DNA of 33,232 nucleotides from an uncultured Eubacteriales bacterium (GCA_900544945.1 UQXG01000005.1:1-33232); one strand, 5' to 3'. Positions 6,872 to 15,224 are shown, numbered from the stretch's first letter. The notes: a model not told the origin generated them from the letters alone. Numbers and translations: made by a program.

Positions 6872-9800
6872 TTAGGCATCAATCGTAGAGATGGTCAGCG
6901 TGGTCTCTTCCAGCACGTCCAGCAGCACCTTGATGGTGTCCAGCGCCGTGAACAGGGTCACATTGTGCTCCGTGGCAATCTGGCGAATCTGGATGCCGTC
7001 ATTTTCGTTGGCGCCGGGATCCCGGGTGTTGATGACGTAGGCGATGTGACCCTGACGCAGGGCGTTGGGAATCTGGTCGCTGCCGTCGCTGATCTTGGCC
7101 AGGGCGTGGGTGCGGATGCCATGGGCTTTCAGGAAGGCGGCGGTGCCGGAGGTAGCTTCAATGTTGAAGCCCAGCTGATAGAACCGGCGAATCAGGGGCA
7201 GAGCCTCTTCCTTGTCCTTGTCGGCAATGGTGCACAGGACGGTGCCGTAGTTTTGCAGCTTCATGCCCGCGGCCTGCAGCGCCTTGTAAAGGGCACGGGT
7301 CATGGTCTTGTCGTAGCCGATGGCCTCGCCGGTGGACTTCATTTCGGGGGACAGGTAGGCGTCCAGGCCCCGGATCTTATTGAAGGAGAACACGGGAGCC
7401 TTGACGTACCAGCGCTTCTTTTCCTCGGGATAGATGTCGAAGAAACCCTGCTCCTTCAGGCTCTTGCCCAGAATGACCTCGGTGGCGATGTCCGCCAGAG
7501 AGTAACCTGTGGCCTTACTCAGGAAGGGCACCGTCCGGGAGGAACGGGGGTTGACCTCGATGATATACACATTGTCCTGGGCATCCACAATGAACTGGAT
7601 GTTGAACAGGCCTACAATGCCGATGCCGAGACCCAGCTTCTTGGCGTACTGGAGGATGATGCCCTTGACCTTGTCGGAGATGGAGAAGGGAGGATAGACG
7701 GAAATGGAGTCGCCGGAGTGAACGCCGGTGCGCTCCACCAGCTCCATGATACCGGGGACGAACACGTCCCGGCCGTCGCAGATGGCATCCACCTCCACTT
7801 CCCGCCCCTGAATGTACTTATCCACCAGCACGGGCTTGTCCTCGTCGATCTCCACGGCGTTTTTCAGGTAGTGGCGCAGCTGCCGCTCGTTGGCGACGAT
7901 CTGCATGGCCCGACCGCCCAGGACGAAGGAGGGGCGCACCAGCACAGGATAGCCGATCTCCTCGGCGGCGGCAACGCCGTCTTCCAGCTTCGTCACGGCC
8001 TTGCCCTTGGCTCTGGGAATGTTCAGCTCGTTCAGCAGCTTTTCAAATTCGTTCCGATCCTCGGCCCGGTCGATGGCATCGCAGTCGGTGCCGATGATCT
8101 TCACCCCCCGATCGTGGAGGGGCTGAGCCAGGTTGATGGCGGTCTGGCCGCCCAGGGAGGCAATGACTCCCTCTGGCTTCTCGAATTCGATGATGTTCAT
8201 CACATCCTCGGGGGTCAAGGGCTCGAAGTACAGCTTATCGGCGGTGGTATAGTCGGTGGAGACGGTCTCCGGGTTGTTGTTGATGATGATGGCCTCATAG
8301 CCGGCCTTGCGGATGGTCATGACCGCGTGGACGGTGGAGTAGTCGAACTCCACGCCCTGGCCGATGCGGATGGGGCCGGCGCCCAGCACCACGATCTTCT
8401 TCCGGTCGGTAAGCCGGGAGTCGTTGGCACCGGTGTAGGAGGAATAGAAGTAAGGGATATAGGCTCCGGTGTGGCAGGTATCCACCATCCGGAAGGCAGG
8501 GAAAATGCCGTTTGCTTTTCGGACATTGTACACGTCCAGCTCGGTTTCCTTCCAAAGACGGGCAATATACTTGTCGCTGAAGCCCATGACCTTGGCCTTG
8601 CGCAGATATTCCGGGTCGTTGACGTGGAGCTTCAGGGTCTCCTCCATGTCCACAATGTTCTTGATGGCGCCCAGGAAATAGGGGTTGATCTGGGTCAGCT
8701 CGTAGATCTTCTCCACGCTGACGCCGTGGTAGAACAGCTCGGCGATGGCGAACACATTGTCGGAGCGGAACTTGCTGATGTACTCCAGCATTTCCTCCAC
8801 GGACATGTCGTTGAACTTGGGGTGATAAATGTGGTTCTCGCCGCTTTCCAGAGAGCGGATGCCCTTGAGAAGTGCCTCCTCCAGGTTGGCGCCGATGCCC
8901 ATGACCTCGCCGGTGGCCTTCATCTGAGTACCCAGCTCATTGGAGGCGGTGGCGAACTTGTCGAAGGGGAACCGGGGGAGCTTGGCGATGACGTAGTCCA
9001 GGCTGGGCTCAAAGGCGGCGTTGGTATTGGCGATCTTGATGTCCTCCAGGGCCATGCCCACGGCGATTTTCGCGGTGACCCGGGCAATGGGGTAGCCGGA
9101 GGCCTTGGAGGCCAGGGCGGAGGAACGGGACACTCTGGGGTTGACCTCGATGAGGTAATACTCGGAGGAATTGGGGTTCAGAGCAAACTGAACGTTGCAG
9201 CCGCCCTCGATTTTCAGCTCCTTGATGAGCTTGATGGCGGAGTCGTTGAGCATTTTTTCGTCTTCCTTGCTCAGCGTCATAATGGGAGCCACCACCATGG
9301 AGTCGCCGGTGTGCACGCCCACGGGATCAATGTTCTCCATGCCGCAGATGGTGATGGCATGGTTGTTGGAATCCCGCATGACCTCAAACTCGATTTCCTT
9401 ATAGCCCTTCACGGACTTTTCCACCAGCACCTGGTGCACGGGAGACAGGGAGAAGGCGTTCAGGCCGATTTCTTCCAGCTCCGCCTCGTCGTAGGCGAAG
9501 CCGCCGCCGGTGCCGCCCAGGGTGAAGGCGGGCCGGAGCACCACCGGGTAGCCGATCCGGGAAGCCGCCGCCTTGGCCTCCTCAATGGAGTAGGTGATTT
9601 CCGAGGGAATGACCGGCTCGCCGATGGACTGGCACAGCTCCTTGAACAGCTCTCTGTCCTCGGCCTGCTCGATGGAGGCGCTGGAGGTGCCCAGCAGCTT
9701 CACCCGGCACTCCTTGAGAATGCCCTTCTTTTCCAGCTGCATGGCCAGGTTCAGGCCGGTCTGGCCGCCGATGCCGGGGATGATGGCATCGGGACGCTCG

Positions 9801-10039
9801 TAGCGGATGATTTTCGCCACATATTCCAGGGTCAGGGGCTCCATGTACACCTTGTCGGCGATGATGGTGTCGGTCATGATGGTAGCCGGGTTGGAGTTGC
9901 ACAGCACCACCTCATAGCCCTCTTCCTTCAGAGCCAGACAGGCCTGAGTACCCGCATAGTCAAACTCCGCCGCCTGTCCGATAACGATAGGGCCGGAACC
10001 GATGATCAGAATCTTCTTAATGTCCGTTCTTTTTGCCAT
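6872..10039 (-). CDS. carB: Carbamoyl phosphate synthase large subunit
   Basis: This 1055-residue enzyme makes carbamoyl phosphate from bicarbonate, ammonia and two ATP. Two homologous ATP-grasp halves are visible. Each begins with a GSGPIVIGQAAEFDYAG-type segment (about residue 13; GAGPIRIGQGVEFDYS about 560) and carries a NPRVSRSSAL or NPRSSRTVPF metal motif (about 300 and 840). A C-terminal MGS-like domain follows from about 930. Length is close to the usual 1060-1075. The ATG at 10039 follows GGAGGAAAATGAGAA. The partner glutaminase CarA, which supplies ammonia, is not encoded here, although carA usually sits just before carB. CarB must therefore pair with a CarA encoded elsewhere or use free ammonia. 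Confidence 0.97.
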   Translation of the reverse strand: MAKRTDIKKILIIGSGPIVIGQAAEFDYAGTQACLALKEEGYEVVLCNSNPATIMTDTIIADKVYMEPLTLEYVAKIIRYERPDAIIPGIGGQTGLNLAMQLEKKGILKECRVKLLGTSSASIEQAEDRELFKELCQSIGEPVIPSEITYSIEEAKAAASRIGYPVVLRPAFTLGGTGGGFAYDEAELEEIGLNAFSLSPVHQVLVEKSVKGYKEIEFEVMRDSNNHAITICGMENIDPVGVHTGDSMVVAPIMTLSKEDEKMLNDSAIKLIKELKIEGGCNVQFALNPNSSEYYLIEVNPRVSRSSALASKASGYPIARVTAKIAVGMALEDIKIANTNAAFEPSLDYVIAKLPRFPFDKFATASNELGTQMKATGEVMGIGANLEEALLKGIRSLESGENHIYHPKFNDMSVEEMLEYISKFRSDNVFAIAELFYHGVSVEKIYELTQINPYFLGAIKNIVDMEETLKLHVNDPEYLRKAKVMGFSDKYIARLWKETELDVYNVRKANGIFPAFRMVDTCHTGAYIPYFYSSYTGANDSRLTDRKKIVVLGAGPIRIGQGVEFDYSTVHAVMTIRKAGYEAIIINNNPETVSTDYTTADKLYFEPLTPEDVMNIIEFEKPEGVIASLGGQTAINLAQPLHDRGVKIIGTDCDAIDRAEDRNEFEKLLNELNIPRAKGKAVTKLEDGVAAAEEIGYPVLVRPSFVLGGRAMQIVANERQLRHYLKNAVEIDEDKPVLVDKYIQGREVEVDAICDGRDVFVPGIMELVERTGVHSGDSISVYPPFSISDKVKGIILQYAKKLGLGIGIVGLFNIQFIVDAQDNVYIIEVNPRSSRTVPFLSKATGYSLADIATEVILGKSLKEQGFFDIYPEEKKRWYVKAPVFSFNKIRGLDAYLSPEMKSTGEAIGYDKTMTRALYKALQAAGMKLQNYGTVLCTIADKDKEEALPLIRRFYQLGFNIEATSGTAAFLKAHGIRTHALAKISDGSDQIPNALRQGHIAYVINTRDPGANENDGIQIRQIATEHNVTLFTALDTIKVLLDVLEETTLTISTIDA

Positions 10040-10087
10040 TTCTCATTTTCCTCCGTATCTTCAATTCAATGATTGTAAATTCTATCC

Positions 10088-10131
10088 GGCTCCCTGTGCG
10101 GGAGCACCACCCTTGGTCAGCAAGGGGAGCC
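10088..10131 (-). repeat. Double hairpin between pyrC and carB
   Basis: Two 6-bp hairpins stand side by side: GCTCCC/GGGAGC (10089-10105) and CCCTTG/CAAGGG (10110-10126), each with a 5-base loop. The left arm GGCTCCC could pair instead with GGGAGCC at 10125-10131. The words match the CCCTTGGCTCCC end of the composite repeat at 19180-19468, so this is probably a fragment of that family. Confidence 0.5.
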
Positions 10132-10138
10132 TTTGGGT

Positions 10139-11356
10139 CTACTTTGCCCGGTAGACCACTTTTCCGTCGCAGACGGTGGCAAGGCATTTGCCGCTTACCT
10201 TCCAGCCTTCAAAAGGGGTAGCCTTTCCCAGGGACAGGAAGCTGTCCGGGTTCACCGTCTCCTCCGCCTCCAAGTCCCAGACGGAGTAGTCGCAGCCCAG
10301 GCTCAGTCCGAACCGTTTTCTGGGGTTGTCCACCAGCAGTTCCAGGAGCTTTTCCAGCGTCAGAATGCCCGGCTTTACCAGATAAGTATACAGGATGGGG
10401 AAGGCAGTTTCAATGCCCACCACGCCGAAGGCGCTCTTTTCCAGCCCTTTGGCCTTTTCCTCGGCACTGTGAGGGGCATGGTCGGTGGCGATCATATCGA
10501 TGGTGCCGTCCAGAAGTCCTGTGACAAGCGCCTGTCGGTCTTCCGCGCTTCGCAGGGGCGGGTTCATCTTGAACCGGCCCTCCTCCCGGAGGTCGCTGTC
10601 GTCCATGACCAGGTAATGGGGGCCGGTCTCGCAGGTCACGTCCAGGCCTTCGGCCTTGGCCTTGCGAATCAGCTCCACGCTTTCTTTGGTGGAGATGTGG
10701 CACACATGGTACTTGACCCCGGTTTCCCGGACAAGTTCCAGGTCACGCTTTATTTGCCCCCACTCGCTTTCTGAGCAGATGCCCCGGTGGCCGTGGGCTT
10801 TTGCGTACTCTCCCTCGTGGATATAGCCGCCCCGCAGGAGGGTATTGTCCTCACAGTGGGCGACAATGGGCTTGCCCAGGACTTTTGCTTCCAGCATAGC
10901 CCGGCGCATCCGCTCATCAGACTGCACCCCGTGGCCGTCGTCGGAAAAACCGGGGACGAAGGGCGCCATACCCGCAAGGTCTGCCAGGGTCTCCCCTTTT
11001 TCGCCTACCGTAATGGCTCCGTAGGGGTAGACGTGGATGCAGGCGGTATCCCGGATGATGTCCCGCTGGACGTTCAGGTGCTCCACGCTGTCCGGTACCG
11101 GGTTCAGATTGGGCATGGTGCATACGGCGGTGTAGCCTCCGTGGGCAGAGGCCAGACTTCCCGTGGCAATTGTCTCCTTATAAGAAAATCCCGGCTCTCT
11201 GAAATGCACATGCACGTCACAAAAACCGGGAAAAATAACATATCGGGAGCAATTCAATGCGCAAAGCGCGGAATCGGCGATGGAAGCATCGACACATTCC
11301 GCGAACCGGGGCATCAGGGAAGAGGTATAACATTTGGCCTTGTTCATCTCAGTCAT
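10139..11356 (-). CDS. pyrC: Dihydroorotase
   Basis: This 405-residue zinc amidohydrolase cyclises carbamoyl aspartate to dihydroorotate. The metal motif DVHVHFREPG has H49 and H51. Further metal or catalytic residues are in FSDDGHGV, IVAHCED, YHVCHIS and ATDHAPHS, in the order of class I bacterial enzymes. The N-terminal sandwich before DVHVHF has only about 47 residues, lacks the usual VIDGxGxxVxPG wording, and is cysteine-rich, so it is shorter and more diverged than typical PyrC of about 425-430 residues. The active site looks intact. The ATG at 11356 follows AAAAGGAGACATTT. It is the first gene of the pyrimidine operon, behind a structured leader. Confidence 0.93.
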   Translation of the reverse strand: MTEMNKAKCYTSSLMPRFAECVDASIADSALCALNCSRYVIFPGFCDVHVHFREPGFSYKETIATGSLASAHGGYTAVCTMPNLNPVPDSVEHLNVQRDIIRDTACIHVYPYGAITVGEKGETLADLAGMAPFVPGFSDDGHGVQSDERMRRAMLEAKVLGKPIVAHCEDNTLLRGGYIHEGEYAKAHGHRGICSESEWGQIKRDLELVRETGVKYHVCHISTKESVELIRKAKAEGLDVTCETGPHYLVMDDSDLREEGRFKMNPPLRSAEDRQALVTGLLDGTIDMIATDHAPHSAEEKAKGLEKSAFGVVGIETAFPILYTYLVKPGILTLEKLLELLVDNPRKRFGLSLGCDYSVWDLEAEETVNPDSFLSLGKATPFEGWKVSGKCLATVCDGKVVYRAK

Positions 11357-11403
11357 AAATGTCTCCTTTTCTCTTTAAAGTCTCTAAAATTTCTAAAGTT
11401 TCC

Positions 11404-11451
11404 AAAAAAATGCCTTGCCTGGGCGGCAAGACGTTGGTGGCAGAATGCCGC
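11404..11451 (-). promoter_or_regulatory. Attenuator in the pyr operon leader
   Basis: In the minus-strand RNA three pairings exclude one another. GCGGCA (11446-11451) can pair with UGCCAC (11437-11442) across a UUC loop, or with UGCCGC (11423-11428) further on. The latter would destroy the hairpin CUUGCC (11425-11430)/GGCAAG (11414-11419), which is followed by seven U (11404-11410). This is the anti-antiterminator, antiterminator and terminator logic of pyr attenuators. The terminator lies about 50 bases before the pyrC ATG. I see no good match to the PyrR binding-loop consensus, so the ligand or protein is unknown. Confidence 0.6.
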
Positions 11452-11461
11452 ACTCGGCCTC

Positions 11462-11502
11462 CCCCACAATTCCTCCGGATTCCCGGAGACAACCGTGTGG
11501 GG
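11462..11502 (-). promoter_or_regulatory. Leader hairpin P1 of the pyr operon
   Basis: A lower 7-bp stem, CCCCACA/TGTGGGG (11462-11468, 11496-11502), and an upper 6-bp stem, CTCCGG/CCGGAG with a 4-base loop (11473-11478, 11483-11488), are separated by an asymmetric internal loop. It lies between the start site and the attenuator, where a sensor domain would be expected. Confidence 0.5.
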
Positions 11503-11523
11503 CTACCTTACTTTATCTGTGAG

Positions 11524-11553
11524 ATTATAGCATGGACGGTACCAAATTGTCAA
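11524..11553 (-). promoter_or_regulatory. Sigma-A promoter of the pyr operon
   Basis: A consensus TTGACA (11548-11553) and TATAAT (11524-11529) lie on the minus strand with an 18-base spacer. The start site should be near 11517, giving a leader of about 160 nt before pyrC that holds hairpin P1 and the attenuator. Confidence 0.85.
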
Positions 11554-11568
11554 CCGACAATTTGGTAC
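11539..11568. promoter_or_regulatory. Palindromic operator candidate over the pyr -35
   Basis: GTACCAAATTGTC (11539-11551) and its exact complement (11556-11568) are separated by AACC. The -35 hexamer lies inside this 13-bp inverted repeat. A dimeric regulator bound here would block RNA polymerase, so repression is the natural reading. No U-run follows on the minus strand, so it is not an obvious terminator for tcdA. The regulator is not recognisable in the window. Confidence 0.65.
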
Positions 11569-11597
11569 AAAACCCGCTTCGTTCTTCTGTGTATTTT

Positions 11598-12323
11598 CTA
11601 CATGCGGGAATATCCCGTCAAATCCCGGATGACCTCGCCTGCCAGCAGCAGCCCCGCCGCGCCGGGAACGAAGGACACGCTTCCGGGAATCTGCCGCTTG
11701 CCCAGCGCCGCCGCTTCTTCCTCCCAGCCGGAGGGCTTCCAGGCCTCCTCCCGGGAGTAGACCACCTTCAGGTGCCGGATGCCCCGCTTGCCCAGCTCCC
11801 GGCGCATGACCCGAGCCAGCGGACACACGGCGGTTTTGGAAATGTCCGCCACCTGAAAGGCAGAGGCGTCCAGCTTGTTTCCCGTGCCCATGCAGGAGAT
11901 AATGGGGACGCCCGTCTCCTTTGCCCGCTCGATCAGAGCCAGCTTGGCGCTTACCGTGTCGATGGCATCCACAATATAGGAAAGGCCGGAGAAGTCAAAA
12001 TCCTCCGCCGTTTCCCTGGTGTAGAAAATGGGATAGACAGTAACCCGGCAGTCCGGATTGATGTCCAGAATCCGGAGCCTGGCGGCCTCGGTTTTCAGCA
12101 TTCCCACCGTGGCGTGGGTAGCCAGCAGCTGCCGGTTCAGATTGGAAAGGCTTACCGTGTCCTTGTCCACAAGCACCAGGTTTCCCACTCCGGCTCTGGC
12201 CAGGGCCTCCACCGTGTAGCCGCCTACTCCGCCCAGGCCGAACACCGCCACCCTCGCCTTTTCCAGGGTCTTTACGGCATCTCTGCCCAACAGCATTTCC
12301 GTGCGGGTAAATTCCTCTTTCAT
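11598..12323 (-). CDS. tcdA: tRNA threonylcarbamoyladenosine dehydratase (ThiF/HesA family)
   Basis: This 241-residue E1-like enzyme is predicted to convert t6A37 of tRNA to its cyclic form with ATP. Residues 29-35 (GLGGVGG) form the nucleotide-binding loop. An acidic residue follows in LVDKDTVSLSNLNRQ (51-65), whose Asn-x-x-Arg-Gln is typical of ThiF/MoeB/TcdA. DAIDTVSAKLAL and ISCMGTGNKLD fit TcdA better than MoeB, and the zinc-binding CxxC pairs of MoeB are absent. The ATG at 12323 follows AAAAGGAGATTCT. The frame stays open to 12449, but those residues are translated repeat (12339-12499). No promoter is evident upstream; it may rely on read-through from murA or on the repeat. Confidence 0.88.
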   Translation of the reverse strand: MKEEFTRTEMLLGRDAVKTLEKARVAVFGLGGVGGYTVEALARAGVGNLVLVDKDTVSLSNLNRQLLATHATVGMLKTEAARLRILDINPDCRVTVYPIFYTRETAEDFDFSGLSYIVDAIDTVSAKLALIERAKETGVPIISCMGTGNKLDASAFQVADISKTAVCPLARVMRRELGKRGIRHLKVVYSREEAWKPSGWEEEAAALGKRQIPGSVSFVPGAAGLLLAGEVIRDLTGYSRM

Positions 12324-12338
12324 AGAATCTCCTTTTAA

Positions 12339-12499
12339 GGAAGCTCTGATTAAATCGGCAAGAGCTGGTAGCGAGAGATTTTGTTTCCAGGCAAGGTTTG
12401 GAAAATGAGGGAATACTGTATGTATTTCCCATTTTTCAAACCGCAGCATGGGAGCAAAAGATCCGCTATCCAGCCGCAGACGATTTATTCAGAGGTTCC
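12339..12499 (+). mobile_element. Foldback MITE, copy 2
   Basis: This 161-bp copy starts GGAAGCTCTGATTAAATCG and ends CAGAGGTTCC. Flanks TTAA (12335-12338) and TTAG (12500-12503) agree in three of four bases. The central hairpin arms are GGTTTGGAAAATG and CATTTTTCAAACC, different from copy 1 but still paired. It sits between tcdA and the murA terminator and opens a false N-terminal extension of tcdA. Confidence 0.87.
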
Positions 12500-12506
12500 T
12501 TAGTGA

Positions 12507-12530
12507 AAGCCGGGTCAGTGACCCGGCTTT
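12507..12530 (-). terminator. Terminator of murA
   Basis: An AAGCCGGGTCA/TGACCCGGCTT stem lies just past the murA stop on the minus strand. The U-run after it is short (CTTTCACT), so it may be only partly efficient and let transcripts enter tcdA. Confidence 0.6.
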
Positions 12531-12534
12531 TCCC

Positions 12535-13800
12535 TTATTCTTCCGTTCTGCGGATGTCCGCCCCCAGGGCGGTGAGCTTGCCTACGATGTTCTCATAGCC
12601 CCGCTCGATGAAGTGAATGTGCTCCACATAGGTGGTGCCTTCGGCAGCCAGTCCCGCGATCACCAGAGCCGCGCCCGCCCGCAGGTCATGGGCGTAAACC
12701 TCAGCGCCCCGGAGCTTTTCCACCCCTGTAACCGTAGCCGTCTTGCCGCTGATGCGGATTCTGGCTCCCATGGTCTCCAGCTCCGTGCAGTAGCCGAAGA
12801 ACCGGGTCTCGTAGACGCTCTCCGTCAGGCGGCTGACGCCGTTTGCCAGCGCCATGCACACGCAGACCTGAGCCTGCATATCCGTGGGAAAGCCGGGATA
12901 GGGTTGGGTCTTCACGGTGGTCTTGCGCAGAGGGCCGGTACGGATGACCCGGATGGCATCGTCATAGTTGATGATCCGGGCGCCCATTTCCCGAAGCTTG
13001 GAGGTGATGCACTCCATATGCTTGGGAATTACGTTCTGAACCAGGATATTGCCCCCGGCGGCGGTGACAGCCGCCATGTAAGTCCCCGCCTCGATCTGGT
13101 CGGGAATGATGGCATAGGTACCTCCCCGAAGGGAGTTGACCCCCCGAATTTTAATGGTATCCGTGCCCGCGCCGGTAATCCGGGCGCCCATGGTATTCAG
13201 GAAGTTGGCCAGATCCACAATGTGGGGCTCCTTCGCGGCGGTTTCGATGATGGTCTGTCCGGGAATCAGGGAGGCCGCCAGCATAATGTTCACGGTGGCG
13301 CCTACGCTTGCCATGTCCAGGCTGATGCGTCCGCCCCGCAGACCTTCCTCGCCGGGCTCCAGGCTCACATACTCCTCGGTTTCGTCCACCACCGCTCCCA
13401 GAGCCTCAAAGCCCTTGATGTGCTGGTCAATGGGACGGGAGGCGAAGTTGCAGCCGCCGGGCAGCGCCACTCTGGCCTTGCCGAACCGGCCGAGCAAGGC
13501 TCCCATCAGGTAGTAGCTTGCCCGCATCCGCCGAACCAGCTCGCCGTCGGGCTCGGAGCAGGTGACGCCGGAGCAGTCAATCTCCACCACGCTGGTCTCC
13601 GGATGCTCCACCTTTGCGCCCATGCCCTCCAGAATGTCCAACAGAATCCGGACATCGGAAATGTCCGGCACATTTTCAATCCGGCATTTTCCGCTGACCA
13701 GCAGCGCGGCCGGTAAAATCGCAACCGCGGCATTTTTCGCGCCGCTGATCAGAACGCTTCCGTTCAGCGGCTTGCCGCCATGAATTTCATATCTTGCCAA
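12535..13800 (-). CDS. murA: UDP-N-acetylglucosamine 1-carboxyvinyltransferase
   Basis: This 421-residue enzyme transfers enolpyruvate to UDP-GlcNAc, the first committed step of peptidoglycan synthesis. K22 and N23 (SGAKNAA) are the conserved active-site pair. The catalytic cysteine is C117 in LPGGCNFASRPIDQH, so the enzyme should be fosfomycin-sensitive in principle. Both inside-out alpha/beta domains are complete and length is normal. The start is TTG at 13800: AAGGAG lies 9 bases upstream and the protein begins MARYEIHGGKPL, as in homologs. It has its own promoter at 13852-13880. Clostridia often carry two MurA paralogs; I cannot tell which one this is. Confidence 0.95.
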   Translation of the reverse strand: MARYEIHGGKPLNGSVLISGAKNAAVAILPAALLVSGKCRIENVPDISDVRILLDILEGMGAKVEHPETSVVEIDCSGVTCSEPDGELVRRMRASYYLMGALLGRFGKARVALPGGCNFASRPIDQHIKGFEALGAVVDETEEYVSLEPGEEGLRGGRISLDMASVGATVNIMLAASLIPGQTIIETAAKEPHIVDLANFLNTMGARITGAGTDTIKIRGVNSLRGGTYAIIPDQIEAGTYMAAVTAAGGNILVQNVIPKHMECITSKLREMGARIINYDDAIRVIRTGPLRKTTVKTQPYPGFPTDMQAQVCVCMALANGVSRLTESVYETRFFGYCTELETMGARIRISGKTATVTGVEKLRGAEVYAHDLRAGAALVIAGLAAEGTTYVEHIHFIERGYENIVGKLTALGADIRRTEE

Positions 13801-13851
13801 GGATACCCTCTCCTTGTGATGATTTCAAAAAACGCCCATACGGGCTATAAT

Positions 13852-13880
13852 AGTATAGCACACTACACAATTTCTGTAAA
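13852..13880 (-). promoter_or_regulatory. Sigma-A promoter of murA
   Basis: TTTACA (13875-13880) and TATACT (13852-13857) have a 17-base spacer on the minus strand. The start site should be near 13845, giving a leader of about 45 nt. Confidence 0.75.
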
Positions 13881-13902
13881 GTGCTAATTCTGAGGTAGGA
13901 AA

Positions 13903-15192
13903 TTACCGGCGCAGGCCCTTGGGATAGTGGTTTTTCAGAACCGAGCCGTCTCCTTTTCCCCAGCCGATGGCATAGCCCCCGGCCTGAACCAAACACCAGC
14001 CCTTTTTCCCGGAGGGCACCACGTCGCCGTGCAGGTAGGCCTTCATTTCCGGACTCTCCGGGGGAAAGCTTTCCGTAACCGCGCAGGTTTTCAGCCACAG
14101 AGCCAGGGCATGGGCAGGCTCGAACCGCCCCTTCCGTTCGGTTCCCAGCTCCAGTCCGGGGCGCAGAACCTTCAGCCGGTTCAGCTCCGGCAGCTCCATC
14201 GGTGCCCAGTACAGGCTCTGTCCGAAGGACACCGCCTTGCCCTCAGGCAGGGTGATGTCCAGCTCTTTGGCAAAGCTTTCCCAGGCTTTGGGGCATTTTC
14301 CCCCGGAGCAGGCCGGAACCTCTCCCGATTCTCCCTGGGTTTTTCGAAGCACCGCCGCAAAATGCCCCTCCCCCAGCAGCTTGTGGGGCCACATCCGGTA
14401 GCTGGCGTTTTCCCCGGAAACAAACCAGGGAGCCTCCACCGGCTCCGGGGTGAATTCCGGGTGAGATTCCAGGAAGGCCGCCACGGTTTCCTCGTCCTCC
14501 TCCGGGGCGAAGGTGCAGGTGGAATACACCAGCCGGCCTCCGGGTCTTACCAGCCGGGCGGTACTGTCCAGAATCTCCCGCTGGCGGCGGGCGCACATCT
14601 GAACCGTCTCCTGGCTCCAGTCGGTGACGGCGGCTTCCTCCTTGCGGAACATGCCCTCTCCGGAGCAGGGGGCATCCACCAGCACCCGGTCGAAGAAGCC
14701 GGGGAAGCGGCTGGCTAACGTCTCCGGGTGCTCATTCGTCACCAGGGCGTTGGCCACGCCCATCCGCTCGATGTTCCGGGAAAGAATTTTCGCCCGCTTG
14801 GGATTGATTTCGTTGCACACCAGGAAGCCCCGCCCCAGCATCCGCCCGGCAATCTGGGTGGTCTTGCCTCCGGGGGCGGCGCACAGATCGCAGACCCGCT
14901 CACCGGGCTTCGGATCCAGCAGTGCCACCGGCGCCATGGCACTGGCCTCCTGTAGGTAGTATACGCCTGCCTCGTGGTAAACGTGCAGTCCCGGCCGGGT
15001 CTCCGGGTCGTAATAGAAGCCCTCCGGCTCCCAGGGCACCGGCGCGCCCACAAAGGGCAGCACCGGCCGCTCCCCTTTCATCGGATTAAAACGGAGCGCC
15101 ACCGCCCGGGGCCGCTCCAGACTTTCCAGAAAGGCCGGGTATTCCGACCCCAGCTGGGCTTCCATTCTCTGCAAAAAAGCTTCCGGCAGCAT
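13903..15192 (-). CDS. RsmF/NSUN-type rRNA cytosine-C5 methyltransferase
   Basis: This 429-residue protein is a SAM-dependent RNA m5C methyltransferase acting on rRNA in the cytoplasm. The SAM motif is DLCAAPGGKTTQIAGRM (102-118). The two catalytic cysteines are C176 in DAPCSGEGMFRKEE and C226 in YSTCTFAPEEDEET, the pair typical of RsmB/RsmF enzymes. The C-terminal third, with LKTCAVTESFPPES and YLHGDVV, resembles the PUA-like tail of RsmF (YebU). The exact target nucleotide cannot be read from the sequence. The ATG at 15192 follows GGGAGGAGCACT. It has its own extended -10 promoter at 15225-15230, and murA follows with a separate promoter. Confidence 0.88.
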   Translation of the reverse strand: MLPEAFLQRMEAQLGSEYPAFLESLERPRAVALRFNPMKGERPVLPFVGAPVPWEPEGFYYDPETRPGLHVYHEAGVYYLQEASAMAPVALLDPKPGERVCDLCAAPGGKTTQIAGRMLGRGFLVCNEINPKRAKILSRNIERMGVANALVTNEHPETLASRFPGFFDRVLVDAPCSGEGMFRKEEAAVTDWSQETVQMCARRQREILDSTARLVRPGGRLVYSTCTFAPEEDEETVAAFLESHPEFTPEPVEAPWFVSGENASYRMWPHKLLGEGHFAAVLRKTQGESGEVPACSGGKCPKAWESFAKELDITLPEGKAVSFGQSLYWAPMELPELNRLKVLRPGLELGTERKGRFEPAHALALWLKTCAVTESFPPESPEMKAYLHGDVVPSGKKGWCLVQAGGYAIGWGKGDGSVLKNHYPKGLRR

Positions 15193-15224
15193 AGTGCTCC
15201 TCCCAAAAGGCGTAGATTTGGGTT

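Noticed and set aside
6965..10072. A 1035-codon open frame on the plus strand opposite carB
   Set aside because: It mirrors carB, a clear full-length enzyme. Its translation is low-complexity, rich in Gly, His, Val and Leu, with no family features, as expected of antisense frames in GC-rich genes.
12324..12449. N-terminal extension of tcdA
   Set aside because: It reads through MITE copy 2; the ATG at 12323 has AAAAGGAG upstream and fits the family length.
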